NCBI RefSeq assembly: GCF_000378345.1
Contig: NZ_KB899544.1
Span: forward strand, 1,077,329 to 1,141,328
Direction of reading: 5' to 3'
From: Hirschia maritima DSM 19733
Lineage (GTDB): Bacteria; Pseudomonadota; Alphaproteobacteria; Caulobacterales; Hyphomonadaceae
Length of the DNA: 64,000 bases
The notes beneath the pieces are model-generated. The model did no database searches. It was not told the origin of the DNA and was given only the letters and a program-made list of their open reading frames with translations. Each line of letters opens with the position of its first letter. Within the stretch, counting starts at the first letter, position 1. Of this stretch, positions 9,553 through 18,064 are shown piece after piece. Made by a program: the position numbers and the translations under genes.

Positions 9553-9913
9553 TAAGGGACGTGAGTGAAGTGGAGAGGGTGAAGTTTCTTTAGAACACGT
9601 TTGTTCTCTCTCTCTCTCCGCTCATCATTTTGCTTTGTTGATTTCATATTAACATTGAGAGCAATTTGAGTTGAAAAAAAACAATTTAGATCAGAAATAA
9701 ATCTAACCTAACGTAATGTCGTAAAGTTCATGTTTTTCAATTGGTTATGTATGTATTCGTTTTAAGAATAGAAAAATTTCTTTTCTGAATTTCGAAAATA
9801 ATTTATTTCTGTTACACTGTATTGGCAATTAAACTTGCTCAATATATAATAATATGAGCATAAAGTTCTATAAAATATGACATATGAGGGTATAATCCTC
9901 CTGGGAGATTGTT
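9553..9913. promoter_or_regulatory. Control region upstream of mmsA
   Basis: A 361-bp, strongly AT-rich gap without a gene. Near the SDR stop there is AGAACA-N4-TGTTCT (9592-9607) followed by a short CT-dinucleotide run, possibly the SDR transcript end. Near mmsA the motif TTGCTCAA (9835-9842) and AATATGAGCA (9851-9860) form an inverted repeat TGCTCA/TGAGCA. Almost the same arrangement occurs before the bkd operon at 14370-14396. The mmsA start follows GGGAGA at good spacing. Confidence 0.5.
9835..9860 (+). promoter_or_regulatory. Candidate operator shared with the bkd operon
   Basis: TGCTCA (9836-9841) and TGAGCA (9855-9860) are inverted half-sites with starts 19 bp apart, inside the longer match TTGCTCAA-N8-AATATGAGCA. 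The same words with one change and N9 recur before the bkd E1-alpha gene. A common regulator is inferred. Confidence 0.45.
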
Positions 9914-11407
9914 GTGAAGAAGATTGAGCACTACGTTAACGGGGCTATTGTTGAGGGGAATTCTGGGCGTCTCCACGATGTTCTCAACCCGACAGAAGGA
10001 AAAGTGCAGGCGCAAGTTTCACTTGCAACTAAGTCTGAAGTAGAGCTTGCGATCGCTGCTGCTGAGAAGGCTTTTCCAGCATGGTCATCTACAAACCCAC
10101 AACGTCGTGCAAGAGTTTTATTCAACTTCAAAGCTCTTGTTGAAAAAGATATGGACAATCTCGCGCGTATGCTGTCTTCAGAACACGGTAAGACGCTTCC
10201 AGACGCCCGTGGAGATGTTCAGCGTGGTCTTGATGTTATAGAATTTGCTTGTGGAATCCCTCACCTTCAAAAGGGTGAGTACACCGAAGGTGCCGGGCCA
10301 GGTATTGATCTTTATTCGATGCGCCAACCATTGGGTGTATGTGCGGGTATAACACCGTTTAATTTCCCAGCTATGATACCAATGTGGATGTTTGGTGTGG
10401 CCATCGCGTGTGGAAATACCTTTGTGGTGAAACCATCTGAGCGAGATCCATCTGTCCCTATGCGTCTTGCAGAGCTGATGACAGAAGCGGGTGCGCCTGA
10501 AGGCGTGTTAAATGTGGTCAATGGTGACAAGGAAGCTGTTGATACATTGTTAGAAGATCCACGGGTAGAGGCCATTAGCTTTGTTGGGTCATCCGATATA
10601 GCTCAATACATTTATGCAAATGGCGCAGCGAATAATAAGCGTGTTCAAGGCTTTGGTGGCGCGAAAAATCATATGATTGTTATGCCCGACGCAGATATGG
10701 ACACCGTTGTGAACCAAGTTATTGGTTCAGCATACGGATCAGCGGGAGAGCGCTGCATGGCGACGCCGGTGATCGTTCCTGTTGGTAAGGAAACAGCGGA
10801 TAAACTGGTTGAGATGCTTATCCCACGTGTTAAGTCATTGAATATTGGGCCTTCATTGAGTGAAGAAGCTGACCTTGGTCCATTGGTAACGGCTGCTCAC
10901 AAGCAGCGTGTTGCTGATTATATCCAGATGGCAGTTGATGAAGGGCAAGACCTGCTAGTCGATGGAAGAGATTTTGTTCTTGAAGGCTACGAAGAAGGCT
11001 ATTTCATGGGCGGAACTTTGCTAGATAATGCAAAGCCTGAACATCAATCTTATGTAGAAGAAATTTTTGGCCCTGTTTTACAAATTGTTCGCGCAGACAA
11101 TTTGGAAGAGGCCATAGCTTTGCCTTCTGACCATCAGTATGGAAATGGTGTGTGTATATTTACACGTAATGGTTCTGCTGCACGTGATTTTGCTAATCGT
11201 GTTCAAGTGGGGATGGTGGGTATCAATGTGCCTATTCCAGTACCTTTGGCGTATCACACATTCGGTGGCTGGAAGCGATCTTCATTTGGTGACACAAACC
11301 AGCACGGCCCTGAAGGTGTTAAGTTCTGGACCAAGGTCAAAACTGTCACACAGCGCTGGCCCGATGATGTGTTAAGCTCTGACTTTACAATTCCAACGAT
11401 GAAGTAA
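9914..11407 (+). CDS. mmsA: CoA-acylating methylmalonate-semialdehyde dehydrogenase
   Basis: A 497-residue aldehyde dehydrogenase of the methylmalonate-semialdehyde type. It converts (S)-methylmalonate semialdehyde to propionyl-CoA at the end of valine degradation. The catalytic Cys is residue 281 in the GERCMA motif. The N-terminal YVNGAIVEGNSGR and the later GGWKRSSFGDTNQHGPEG and KTVTQRWP segments are hallmarks of MmsA rather than ordinary ALDHs. The start is GTG, preceded by GGGAGA. It is the first gene of a tight run mmsA, enoyl-CoA hydratase (5 bp gap), acyl-CoA dehydrogenase (18 bp gap), mmsB (40 bp gap), which is the usual bacterial valine operon content. Confidence 0.95.
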   Translation: MKKIEHYVNGAIVEGNSGRLHDVLNPTEGKVQAQVSLATKSEVELAIAAAEKAFPAWSSTNPQRRARVLFNFKALVEKDMDNLARMLSSEHGKTLPDARGDVQRGLDVIEFACGIPHLQKGEYTEGAGPGIDLYSMRQPLGVCAGITPFNFPAMIPMWMFGVAIACGNTFVVKPSERDPSVPMRLAELMTEAGAPEGVLNVVNGDKEAVDTLLEDPRVEAISFVGSSDIAQYIYANGAANNKRVQGFGGAKNHMIVMPDADMDTVVNQVIGSAYGSAGERCMATPVIVPVGKETADKLVEMLIPRVKSLNIGPSLSEEADLGPLVTAAHKQRVADYIQMAVDEGQDLLVDGRDFVLEGYEEGYFMGGTLLDNAKPEHQSYVEEIFGPVLQIVRADNLEEAIALPSDHQYGNGVCIFTRNGSAARDFANRVQVGMVGINVPIPVPLAYHTFGGWKRSSFGDTNQHGPEGVKFWTKVKTVTQRWPDDVLSSDFTIPTMK

Positions 11408-11412
11408 GAGAC

Positions 11413-12189
11413 ATGAGCACATACAACACAATCCTTCTGGAAAAAAAGAACCGGATTGCTTTTATAACGATCAACCGTCCGGACGTACTCAATGCATTGA
11501 ATTCTGAGGTGATGACCGAGTTAGCTAGCCTTATAGCTGAATTGGATTCAGATCCTGAAATTGCAGTGAGTGTTTTAACAGGAGCGGGTCGCGCATTTGC
11601 TGCCGGAGCTGATATCAAAGAGATGGAAAGCCATAGCTTTGTGTCAATGTACATGGAAGATTACTTTTCCAAATGGGATAGATTTGCGGCTGCGCGTAAG
11701 CCTGTAATCGCCGCGGTAAATGGTTTTGCGCTTGGCGGTGGATGTGAGCTTGCTATGATGTGTGATGTTATCATTGCATCTGAGAAAGCTAAATTTGGGC
11801 AGCCGGAAATCAAGTTAGGCGTGTCACCAGGAATGGGTGGTTCTCAACGTTTGACGAAAGCTGTCGGAAAAGCAAAAGCGATGGATTTGGTCCTCACAGG
11901 TCGCATGATTGATGCCACTGAAGCAGATCGTATTGGTCTGGTTAGCCGCGTCGTCGCGGCTGATGATTTGATGACCATTGCGACTGAGGCAGCTGAAGCT
12001 ATCGCTTCATATTCAATTCCTGTGATTATGGCGAATAAAGAGATGGTGAGTGCTTCTCTTGAGCTGCCGACAACTGAAGGTGTGCGATTTGAACGCCGCC
12101 TATTCCAAGCATTGTTTAGCACGCAGGATCAGAAAGAAGGCATGAATGCTTTCGTTTCCAAGCGCGATGCTGATTTCAGAGATAAATAA
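11413..12189 (+). CDS. Enoyl-CoA hydratase (crotonase family)
   Basis: A 258-residue crotonase-fold protein. The oxyanion-hole segments are AFAAGADIKEM (61-71) and ALGGGCELAMM (106-116). The two acid residues of true hydratases are present as Glu112 and Glu132 (GQPEIKLG), 20 residues apart as in rat enoyl-CoA hydratase. It should hydrate methacrylyl-CoA to 3-hydroxyisobutyryl-CoA in valine breakdown and possibly tiglyl-CoA from isoleucine. It sits 5 bp after mmsA. It is too short and of the wrong type to be the 3-hydroxyisobutyryl-CoA hydrolase (usually about 350 residues), which is not seen in this window. Confidence 0.88.
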   Translation: MSTYNTILLEKKNRIAFITINRPDVLNALNSEVMTELASLIAELDSDPEIAVSVLTGAGRAFAAGADIKEMESHSFVSMYMEDYFSKWDRFAAARKPVIAAVNGFALGGGCELAMMCDVIIASEKAKFGQPEIKLGVSPGMGGSQRLTKAVGKAKAMDLVLTGRMIDATEADRIGLVSRVVAADDLMTIATEAAEAIASYSIPVIMANKEMVSASLELPTTEGVRFERRLFQALFSTQDQKEGMNAFVSKRDADFRDK

Positions 12190-12207
12190 AATAACGGGGC
12201 TATCGAA

Positions 12208-13356
12208 ATGGATTTTGCATTAAATGAAGATCAAACACTAATTCAGGATATGGCGCTGCGTTTTGCTGATGAGCAATTGGCACCAAATGCTGAGGAGTGG
12301 GATGAGCAAAAGCATTTTCCAATCGATGTTATAAAATCAACAGCTGAACTTGGGCTGTTGGGAATATACACTAGAGATGATGTTGGGGGCTCAGGTCTTG
12401 GTCGTCTGGATGCTGCTTTGATTTTTGAAGCGTTGTCATCTGGGTGTACTTCGACTGCCGCTTTCATCTCAATCCACAATATGTGTTCATGGATGATTGA
12501 TAGTTTTGGTTCCGAAGAACTACGCCAAAAATATTGTCCTCAACTTACTAGTGGCCAAAAAATAGCAAGTTATTGCTTAACTGAGCCTGGTTCGGGTTCT
12601 GACGCCGCTGCGTTGCGTACGACAGCTGTTCGCGATGGAGATGATTACATTCTGAACGGCTCGAAAGCATTTATCTCAGGAGCGGGTGTTTCTGATGTTT
12701 ATGTAGTGATGGTTAGAACGGGTGAAGACGGGCCAAAAGGAATTTCCACAATAATCGTGGAAAAAGGTACGCCAGGTTTATCCTTTGGTGCAAACGAACG
12801 CAAAATGGGTTGGAATTCCCAGCCAACAGCCGTGGTTTCATTTGATAATTGCCGTGTTCCTGCATCAAATTTAGTCGGAAAAGAAGGTGAAGGTTTCACT
12901 TTCGCGATGAAAGGACTTGATGGCGGACGTTTGAATATATCTGCATGTTCGTTGGGTACGGCAAATGCAGCTCTTAAAGCGGCGATTGAATATACAAATG
13001 AACGCAAAGCATTTGGCAAGCGCTTGAATCAGCAACAGACGATTCAGTTCAAATTGGCTGACATGTCCATCGAATTAGAAGCAGCTCGGGTCATGCTCTA
13101 TCAAGCTGCTTGGAAGCTCGATCAAAAGGGAGCTGATGCAACGAAATTCTGTGCCATGGCCAAACGCTTTGTCACAGATACAGGATTTGCAGTTGTGAAT
13201 GACGCGCTGCAATTACATGGTGGGTACGGATACCTAAGGGATTATCCTTTGGAACGTATGCTCCGTGATGTTCGTGTTAACCAGATATTGGAAGGCACGA
13301 ACGAAATCATGAGGCTGATCACAGCCCGTGAAGTGCTCAAAGATAGCACAAATTAA
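12208..13356 (+). CDS. Acyl-CoA dehydrogenase, isobutyryl-CoA dehydrogenase type
   Basis: A 382-residue FAD-dependent acyl-CoA dehydrogenase with the standard three-domain layout. The flavin/substrate segment is CLTEPGSGSDAAALRT, followed by NGSKAFISGAG. The C-terminal signature is LQLHGGYGYLRDYPLERM and the catalytic base is Glu at about residue 362 in ILEGTNEIM. Position between the enoyl-CoA hydratase and mmsB points to isobutyryl-CoA (or 2-methylacyl-CoA) oxidation to methacrylyl-CoA. Electrons would pass to ETF. Substrate is inferred from context, since subfamily assignment needs an alignment. Confidence 0.87.
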   Translation: MDFALNEDQTLIQDMALRFADEQLAPNAEEWDEQKHFPIDVIKSTAELGLLGIYTRDDVGGSGLGRLDAALIFEALSSGCTSTAAFISIHNMCSWMIDSFGSEELRQKYCPQLTSGQKIASYCLTEPGSGSDAAALRTTAVRDGDDYILNGSKAFISGAGVSDVYVVMVRTGEDGPKGISTIIVEKGTPGLSFGANERKMGWNSQPTAVVSFDNCRVPASNLVGKEGEGFTFAMKGLDGGRLNISACSLGTANAALKAAIEYTNERKAFGKRLNQQQTIQFKLADMSIELEAARVMLYQAAWKLDQKGADATKFCAMAKRFVTDTGFAVVNDALQLHGGYGYLRDYPLERMLRDVRVNQILEGTNEIMRLITAREVLKDSTN

Positions 13357-13396
13357 AGATAGTTCCGGGACGGGCGAAAAATCGAGAGGTTAAACA

Positions 13397-14290
13397 ATGG
13401 CTGAAATTCTATTTATCGGGTTGGGCAATATGGGTGGACCCATGGCGTCCAACCTCGTTAAATCGGGGCATAAAGTTCATGTGTTTGACCTCTCGAAAGT
13501 CGCTGTAGACTCGTTGGTGTCGCAAGGCGCTGTTGAAGTAACTTCTTTAAATGCGTTCCATGGCAGTGCGATTGATACAGTCGTAACAATGTTGCCTTCA
13601 GGTAAGCATGTCGAATCTGTGTATCTGGGCGAGGAGGGTCTTCCTTCAACCTTAAAGCAGGGGGTTTTAAATATTGATTGTTCTACGATTGATGTTGAGA
13701 CCGCGCGTCGTGTTGGTGAGCAATTGATCTCCAAAGGGCAGTTGTTTGTTGATGCTCCGGTATCCGGCGGGACCGCCGCTGCTACAGCTGGTACTTTGAC
13801 TTTCATGGTGGGTGGCGAAACAAGTTCATTTGAAAAAGCTAAACCTTTCCTCGATGTGATGGGGAAGAATGTTTTCCATGCCGGAGATGCGGGTAATGGT
13901 CAGGTAGCCAAGATTTGCAATAATATGCTTCTTGGCATCCATATGATTGGCACGTGTGAAGCGTTCAATCTGGCAGACAAACTTGGGTTGGATGCTCAAA
14001 CGTTTTTTGACATAGCGTCGACAGCATCGGGACAAAATTGGTCTATGACATCCTATTGTCCTGCGCCGGGACCAGTAGAGGCCGCACCTTCCAATCGCGA
14101 CTATCAACCGGGGTTCGCCGCGGCTATGATGTTGAAAGATTTACGTTTAGCGCAAGAAGCAGCAAGCTCCGCTAGAGCTTCAACACCATTGGGTGCGCAA
14201 GCAGAAGCATTATATGCGCTTATGGAATCTGCTCAAAAAGATGACCTAGATTTTTCGGGAATCATGAAACTGATACAAGGGCGTTTGTAA
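13397..14290 (+). CDS. mmsB: 3-hydroxyisobutyrate dehydrogenase
   Basis: A 297-residue beta-hydroxyacid dehydrogenase. The N-terminal NAD-binding motif is FIGLGNMGGPMA, the substrate-binding loop is DAPVSGGTAAATAGTLTF, and the catalytic Lys172 lies in GQVAKICNN. PAPGPVEAAPSNRDYQPGF is the long loop typical of 3-hydroxyisobutyrate dehydrogenases. It oxidises 3-hydroxyisobutyrate to methylmalonate semialdehyde, the MmsA substrate, so the two enzymes act in sequence. It is the last gene of the mms run. Confidence 0.93.
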   Translation: MAEILFIGLGNMGGPMASNLVKSGHKVHVFDLSKVAVDSLVSQGAVEVTSLNAFHGSAIDTVVTMLPSGKHVESVYLGEEGLPSTLKQGVLNIDCSTIDVETARRVGEQLISKGQLFVDAPVSGGTAAATAGTLTFMVGGETSSFEKAKPFLDVMGKNVFHAGDAGNGQVAKICNNMLLGIHMIGTCEAFNLADKLGLDAQTFFDIASTASGQNWSMTSYCPAPGPVEAAPSNRDYQPGFAAAMMLKDLRLAQEAASSARASTPLGAQAEALYALMESAQKDDLDFSGIMKLIQGRL

Positions 14291-14338
14291 CCTTAGGGAA
14301 AAAGTCGAAATTTCAATTGAGTTTTGCGAAGGTAATTA

Positions 14339-14366
14339 ATGCTAATTATCATAAATATTTTAGCAT
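14339..14366 (+). repeat. Inverted repeat upstream of bkd operon
   Basis: ATGCTAA (14339-14345) and TTAGCAT (14360-14366) form 7-bp arms around an AT-rich loop. It lies immediately before the shared TTGCTCAA motif. It may be part of the bkd operator or a weak mmsB transcript end; there is no T-tract. Confidence 0.35.
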
Positions 14367-14369
14367 AAA

Positions 14370-14396
14370 TTGCTCAACTTACTGCCAATATGCGCA
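14370..14396 (+). promoter_or_regulatory. Candidate operator of the bkd operon, shared with mmsA
   Basis: TTGCTCAA (14370-14377), nine bases, then AATATGCGCA (14387-14396). The half-sites TGCTCA and TGCGCA start 20 bp apart. This matches the mmsA upstream motif with one changed base and a one-base longer spacer. The downstream gene starts at 14522. Confidence 0.45.
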
Positions 14397-14521
14397 ATAA
14401 AAGATAAGCATTACCGCGTTTTTTGGGTTATTCTAATCTTCATAATATGATGTCGAATGGGAGAGTGAAGCTTTGCGCTAATTGCTCTCCTTTTCTGATT
14501 TTCAATGAGGATTTACGCGGG

Positions 14522-15754
14522 ATGCCTATTAAAATAAATTTTCCAACTCCATCGGCCCGGCCCGGTGAGACACCAGACTTTTCAAGATATGATTTTCCAG
14601 AACCAGGAGCGCTTCCTGTTCCTCCTTTGGACATTACAGCAGAGGACACTCTTGAATATGCAAATAGTCTGATCCGTGTTTTGGATGATGACGGGAATGC
14701 AGTGGGGCCATGGGCAGATTATCTTGGAGAAGAGGGCAATGACGACGTCCTTTTAGAAGGGCTAAGAGACATGCTTAAAATGCGAGCTATCGATGCCCGC
14801 ATGTTGAATGCTCAACGTCAGGGGAAAACGACTTTCTATCTTCAGTGTACAGGTGAAGAGGCGATTGGATGTGCGTTTCAACGTCAACTGAATAAAGGTG
14901 ATATGAATTTTCCAACATATCGTCAGCAGTCGTTGCTGGTGGCGGGTGGTTACCCTCTAAAAGATTTGTTTGGACAATATTATCAAAACGAGAATGATCC
15001 TTTGGGTGGTCGTCAATTACCTACGCTTCATTCTGCCAAGGATTATGGATTTTTCACCATTTCCGGTAACTTAGGAACTCAATATGTCCAGGCGGTTGGG
15101 TGGGCAATGGCAGCAGCTTTGACCGGTACAGACAATATCGCTGCAGCATGGATTGGTGATGGAGCCACAGCCGCTAGCGATTATCACTCTGCAATGGTGA
15201 CCGCAGCGGTTTATAAACCGCCGGTGATCCTAAATGTCGTAAACAATCAATGGGCGATTTCAAGTTTCAACGGTATCGCAGGTGGGACAGCAGCAACATT
15301 TGCTAACCGCGGAGTTGGATATGGAATTCCGTCTATTCGCGTTGATGGAAATGATTTCCTTGCTGTGTTAGCGGCGACAAAGTGGGCAACCGAACGCACT
15401 AGAAATAGTCATGGGCCGGTCGTGATTGAGTGGGTGACATATCGTGTCGCAGCTCACTCAACTTCAGATGACGCGTCTGCATATCGTCCAAAAGACGAAG
15501 CAGATGCTTGGCCGCTAGGTGATCCAGTAGAACGGTTGAAGCAATACCTGATCCAAAGAGGAAAGTGGTCTGAAGATCGCCATAAACAGGGTGAAGCTGA
15601 AATTATGGATGAAGTCATCGCCGTTCAAAAAGAGAGTGAAGCTTTAGGCACTTTCATCAATCCACAATACCTATCACCGTCAGCGATTTTTGAAGGTGTT
15701 TATGAAGAGATGCCTGAGCACTTGAAACGTCAACGTCAAGAAATGGGAGCATAG
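14522..15754 (+). CDS. bkdA1: Branched-chain 2-oxoacid dehydrogenase E1 alpha subunit
   Basis: A 410-residue thiamine-diphosphate E1 alpha subunit, starting MPIKINFPTPSARPGETPDF, which matches the family's usual N-terminus and length. An in-frame start 99 bp upstream would add an unrelated leader, so it was rejected. GAGGA lies 10 bases before the chosen ATG. The ThDP/Mg motif is WIGDGATAASDYH followed by NVVNNQWAIS, and YRQQSLLVAGG and YRVAAHSTSDDASAYRP are typical of BCKDH rather than PDH. The complex decarboxylates the keto acids of valine, leucine and isoleucine. It is the first of four genes (E1a, E1b, E2, E3) with gaps of 0-4 bp. Confidence 0.93.
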   Translation: MPIKINFPTPSARPGETPDFSRYDFPEPGALPVPPLDITAEDTLEYANSLIRVLDDDGNAVGPWADYLGEEGNDDVLLEGLRDMLKMRAIDARMLNAQRQGKTTFYLQCTGEEAIGCAFQRQLNKGDMNFPTYRQQSLLVAGGYPLKDLFGQYYQNENDPLGGRQLPTLHSAKDYGFFTISGNLGTQYVQAVGWAMAAALTGTDNIAAAWIGDGATAASDYHSAMVTAAVYKPPVILNVVNNQWAISSFNGIAGGTAATFANRGVGYGIPSIRVDGNDFLAVLAATKWATERTRNSHGPVVIEWVTYRVAAHSTSDDASAYRPKDEADAWPLGDPVERLKQYLIQRGKWSEDRHKQGEAEIMDEVIAVQKESEALGTFINPQYLSPSAIFEGVYEEMPEHLKRQRQEMGA

Positions 15755-15758
15755 TCCA

Positions 15759-16772
15759 ATGGCCAAAATGACAATGATTGAAGCCGTTCGTTCGGCTATG
15801 GATATAATGCTCGAAAAAGACCCCAAGGTAATTATCATGGGTGAAGATGTTGGGTATTTTGGAGGAGTGTTCCGCTGTACAGCAGGCCTTCAAGAAAAGT
15901 ATGGAATTGAGCGTGTTTTCGATACACCGATCAATGAAAGTGCTATTGTGGGGATGGGTGTAGGTATGGCAACGCAGGGTATGCGACCTTGTGTGGAAGT
16001 ACAATTCGCAGACTACATGTTCCCTGCCTATGATCAGATTACTCAAGAAGCGGCGCGAATTCGTCACCGTTCAGCAGGGCAGTTTTCTTGTCCTATGACT
16101 ATCCGGATGCCGACAGGTGGTGGTATTTTTGGTGGACAAACACACAGTCAAAGTCCTGAGGCATTGTTTACACACGTCGCAGGATTGAAGGTTGTTCAGC
16201 CATCTTCTCCAGTTGATGCCAAAGGTCTTTTGATAGCTTCGATTGAAGATCCTGATCCTGTGATTTTCTTAGAACCAAAGCGTATCTATAATGGTCCATT
16301 TGATGGTCACCACGACGCCAAATCTGTTGGTTGGGCGACGCATCCATTGGGTGAAGTTCCAGAAGGGTATTACAAGACAGAACTTGGTAAGGCCAACGTT
16401 TTCCGTGAGGGAGAAGCGGTCACTATATTGGCATACGGAACAATGGTTTACGTTGCTGAGGCCGCTGTGAAAGAAACAGGGATTGATGCAGAAATCATTG
16501 ATCTTCGTACACTCCTTCCTCTTGATCTTGAAACGATAGTGGAGTCGGTAAAGAAAACGCGCAAATGCGTTGTAATCCATGAAGGAACCAGAACTTCAGG
16601 CTTTGGTGCCGAATTGATTGCCGAAGTTCAAGAGGCTTGTTTCTACCACCTTGAAACTCCAATTGTTCGTGTAACTGGGTGGGACGCTCCTTATCCGCAT
16701 GCGCAAGAATGGGACTATTTCCCTGGCCCTAAACGTGTTGGCCGCGCTCTAGTAGAAACTGTGGAGGCTTAA
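15759..16772 (+). CDS. bkdA2: Branched-chain 2-oxoacid dehydrogenase E1 beta subunit
   Basis: A 337-residue transketolase pyrimidine-domain protein. The opening MAKMTMIEAVRSAMDIML, GEDVGYFGGVFRCTAGLQ and the FDTPINESAIVGMGVGMA segment containing the ThDP-activating Glu identify the E1 beta chain of the branched-chain complex. The C-terminal half (VVIHEGTRTSGFGAE, TGWDAPYPHAQEWDYFP) is the transketolase C-domain. It starts 4 bp after E1 alpha with GGGAG overlapping that gene's end, and its stop is directly followed by the E2 start codon, so translation is coupled. Confidence 0.94.
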   Translation: MAKMTMIEAVRSAMDIMLEKDPKVIIMGEDVGYFGGVFRCTAGLQEKYGIERVFDTPINESAIVGMGVGMATQGMRPCVEVQFADYMFPAYDQITQEAARIRHRSAGQFSCPMTIRMPTGGGIFGGQTHSQSPEALFTHVAGLKVVQPSSPVDAKGLLIASIEDPDPVIFLEPKRIYNGPFDGHHDAKSVGWATHPLGEVPEGYYKTELGKANVFREGEAVTILAYGTMVYVAEAAVKETGIDAEIIDLRTLLPLDLETIVESVKKTRKCVVIHEGTRTSGFGAELIAEVQEACFYHLETPIVRVTGWDAPYPHAQEWDYFPGPKRVGRALVETVEA

Positions 16773-18062
16773 ATGAAAACGATTGCTATTAAACTTCCAG
16801 ATGTTGGTGAGGGTGTAACCGAAGTTGAAATCGTGGAATGGAGTGTCAAAGTTGGCGATGAAGTTCGCGAAGACGATGTTCTAGCTGCGGTTCTAACTGA
16901 CAAAGCAACTGTAGAGATCCCGTCACTATGTGATGGTAAGATAACATGGGTGGCTGCTGACGTGGGCGAAGTCCTTGCTGTTGGGTCAGACCTTGTACGC
17001 ATTGAAACAAGCGACGATGTAAACATCGAAGAAGCCAGTTCCGAGCCCGAGGAAACGAAAACTCCTCCAAAAGCAGAGGCAAATCCTGAGCCCAAAGCTG
17101 AAAAGCCAGTTGCAGCGAAGCCAATGGTATCAAAGCCGGCGGCAGCGGCACCATCATCAAGTGCTAGTGCGCCACGTGCTGAAGGTGAAGCGCCTTTGGC
17201 CTCTCCTGCTGTGCGTCACCGTGCATTAGAGGGCGGTATTGATTTACGACAAGTGGTTGGAACTGGTCCAGCAGGACGTATCACGCAAGCAGATTTGGAC
17301 CGTGTATTTGCTAATCCTACAGGACAAATTGGTAGTTCGAACAACTTGATTCGTCGTGAGTTGACTGGCGAAACCGACATTAAAATCAATGGCCTTCGTA
17401 AGAAGATCGCTGAAAAAATGTCATTAGCAAATGAACGCATTCCGCACATCACGATTGTCGAAGAAGTTGATGTGACCGCGATTGAAGAATTGCGTGCAAA
17501 GCTAAATGCTGATCGTGGTGATAAGCCAAAACTTACATTGTTGCCTTTTATCTCAGCTGCGCTTGTTGAAGCTGTTAAGACACATCCAGAGATGAACGCT
17601 CATTATTATGATGACGAGGGTTTTGTTCGTCGGTTTGAGGGCGTTCATGCAGGAATTGCGACGATGACTGACAATGGCCTGATTGTGCCTGTTGTACGTC
17701 ACGCTGAAGCGAAGTCTGTTTGGGATACTGCATCTGAGCTGGCGCGGCTATCTACTGCCGCTCGTGAGGGAACAGCTAAGCGCGATGAATTAAGTGGTTC
17801 AACAATTACGATTACGTCGCTTGGTCCTTTGGGCGCTATCGCAACAACACCAATAATCAATCACCCAGAGGTGGCGATTGTTGGTGTCAACAAAATGGTG
17901 GTGCGACCGCATTGGGATGGTGCGGAATTTGTTCCTCGCAAGATGATGAATATTTCATCAAGTTTTGACCATCGCATCATCGATGGTTGGGATGCCGCGG
18001 TGTTCGTACAGCGCTTAAAAACACTTCTGGAAACTCCAGCACTGATCTTCATGGGGAGCTAA
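16773..18062 (+). CDS. bkdB: Branched-chain 2-oxoacid dehydrogenase E2 (dihydrolipoyl acyltransferase)
   Basis: A 429-residue E2 protein with one lipoyl domain (lipoyl-Lys44 in LTDKATVEIPS), an Ala/Pro/Lys-rich linker at about 88-138, a peripheral subunit-binding domain (ASPAVRHRALEGGIDL onward) and the catalytic acyltransferase domain ending in FDHRIIDGWDAAVFVQRLK, with His400 and Asp404 as the catalytic HxxxD pair. It transfers the branched acyl group to CoA. The start codon touches the E1 beta stop. The single lipoyl domain fits branched-chain complexes. Confidence 0.94.
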   Translation: MKTIAIKLPDVGEGVTEVEIVEWSVKVGDEVREDDVLAAVLTDKATVEIPSLCDGKITWVAADVGEVLAVGSDLVRIETSDDVNIEEASSEPEETKTPPKAEANPEPKAEKPVAAKPMVSKPAAAAPSSSASAPRAEGEAPLASPAVRHRALEGGIDLRQVVGTGPAGRITQADLDRVFANPTGQIGSSNNLIRRELTGETDIKINGLRKKIAEKMSLANERIPHITIVEEVDVTAIEELRAKLNADRGDKPKLTLLPFISAALVEAVKTHPEMNAHYYDDEGFVRRFEGVHAGIATMTDNGLIVPVVRHAEAKSVWDTASELARLSTAAREGTAKRDELSGSTITITSLGPLGAIATTPIINHPEVAIVGVNKMVVRPHWDGAEFVPRKMMNISSSFDHRIIDGWDAAVFVQRLKTLLETPALIFMGS

Positions 18063-18064
18063 AT

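Noticed and set aside
9605..9620. CT dinucleotide run after the SDR gene
   Set aside because: A short simple repeat, not a CRISPR array or a phase-variation tract within a gene.
14423..14521. Upstream extension of the E1 alpha gene (33 extra codons)
   Set aside because: The extension reads like untranslated leader, contains no family similarity, and the ATG at 14522 gives the normal family start and length.
17987..18064. Upstream start of the E3 gene inside the E2 coding region
   Set aside because: It would overlap the E2 gene by 76 bp and add a leader unlike any dihydrolipoyl dehydrogenase; ATG at 18065 fits.
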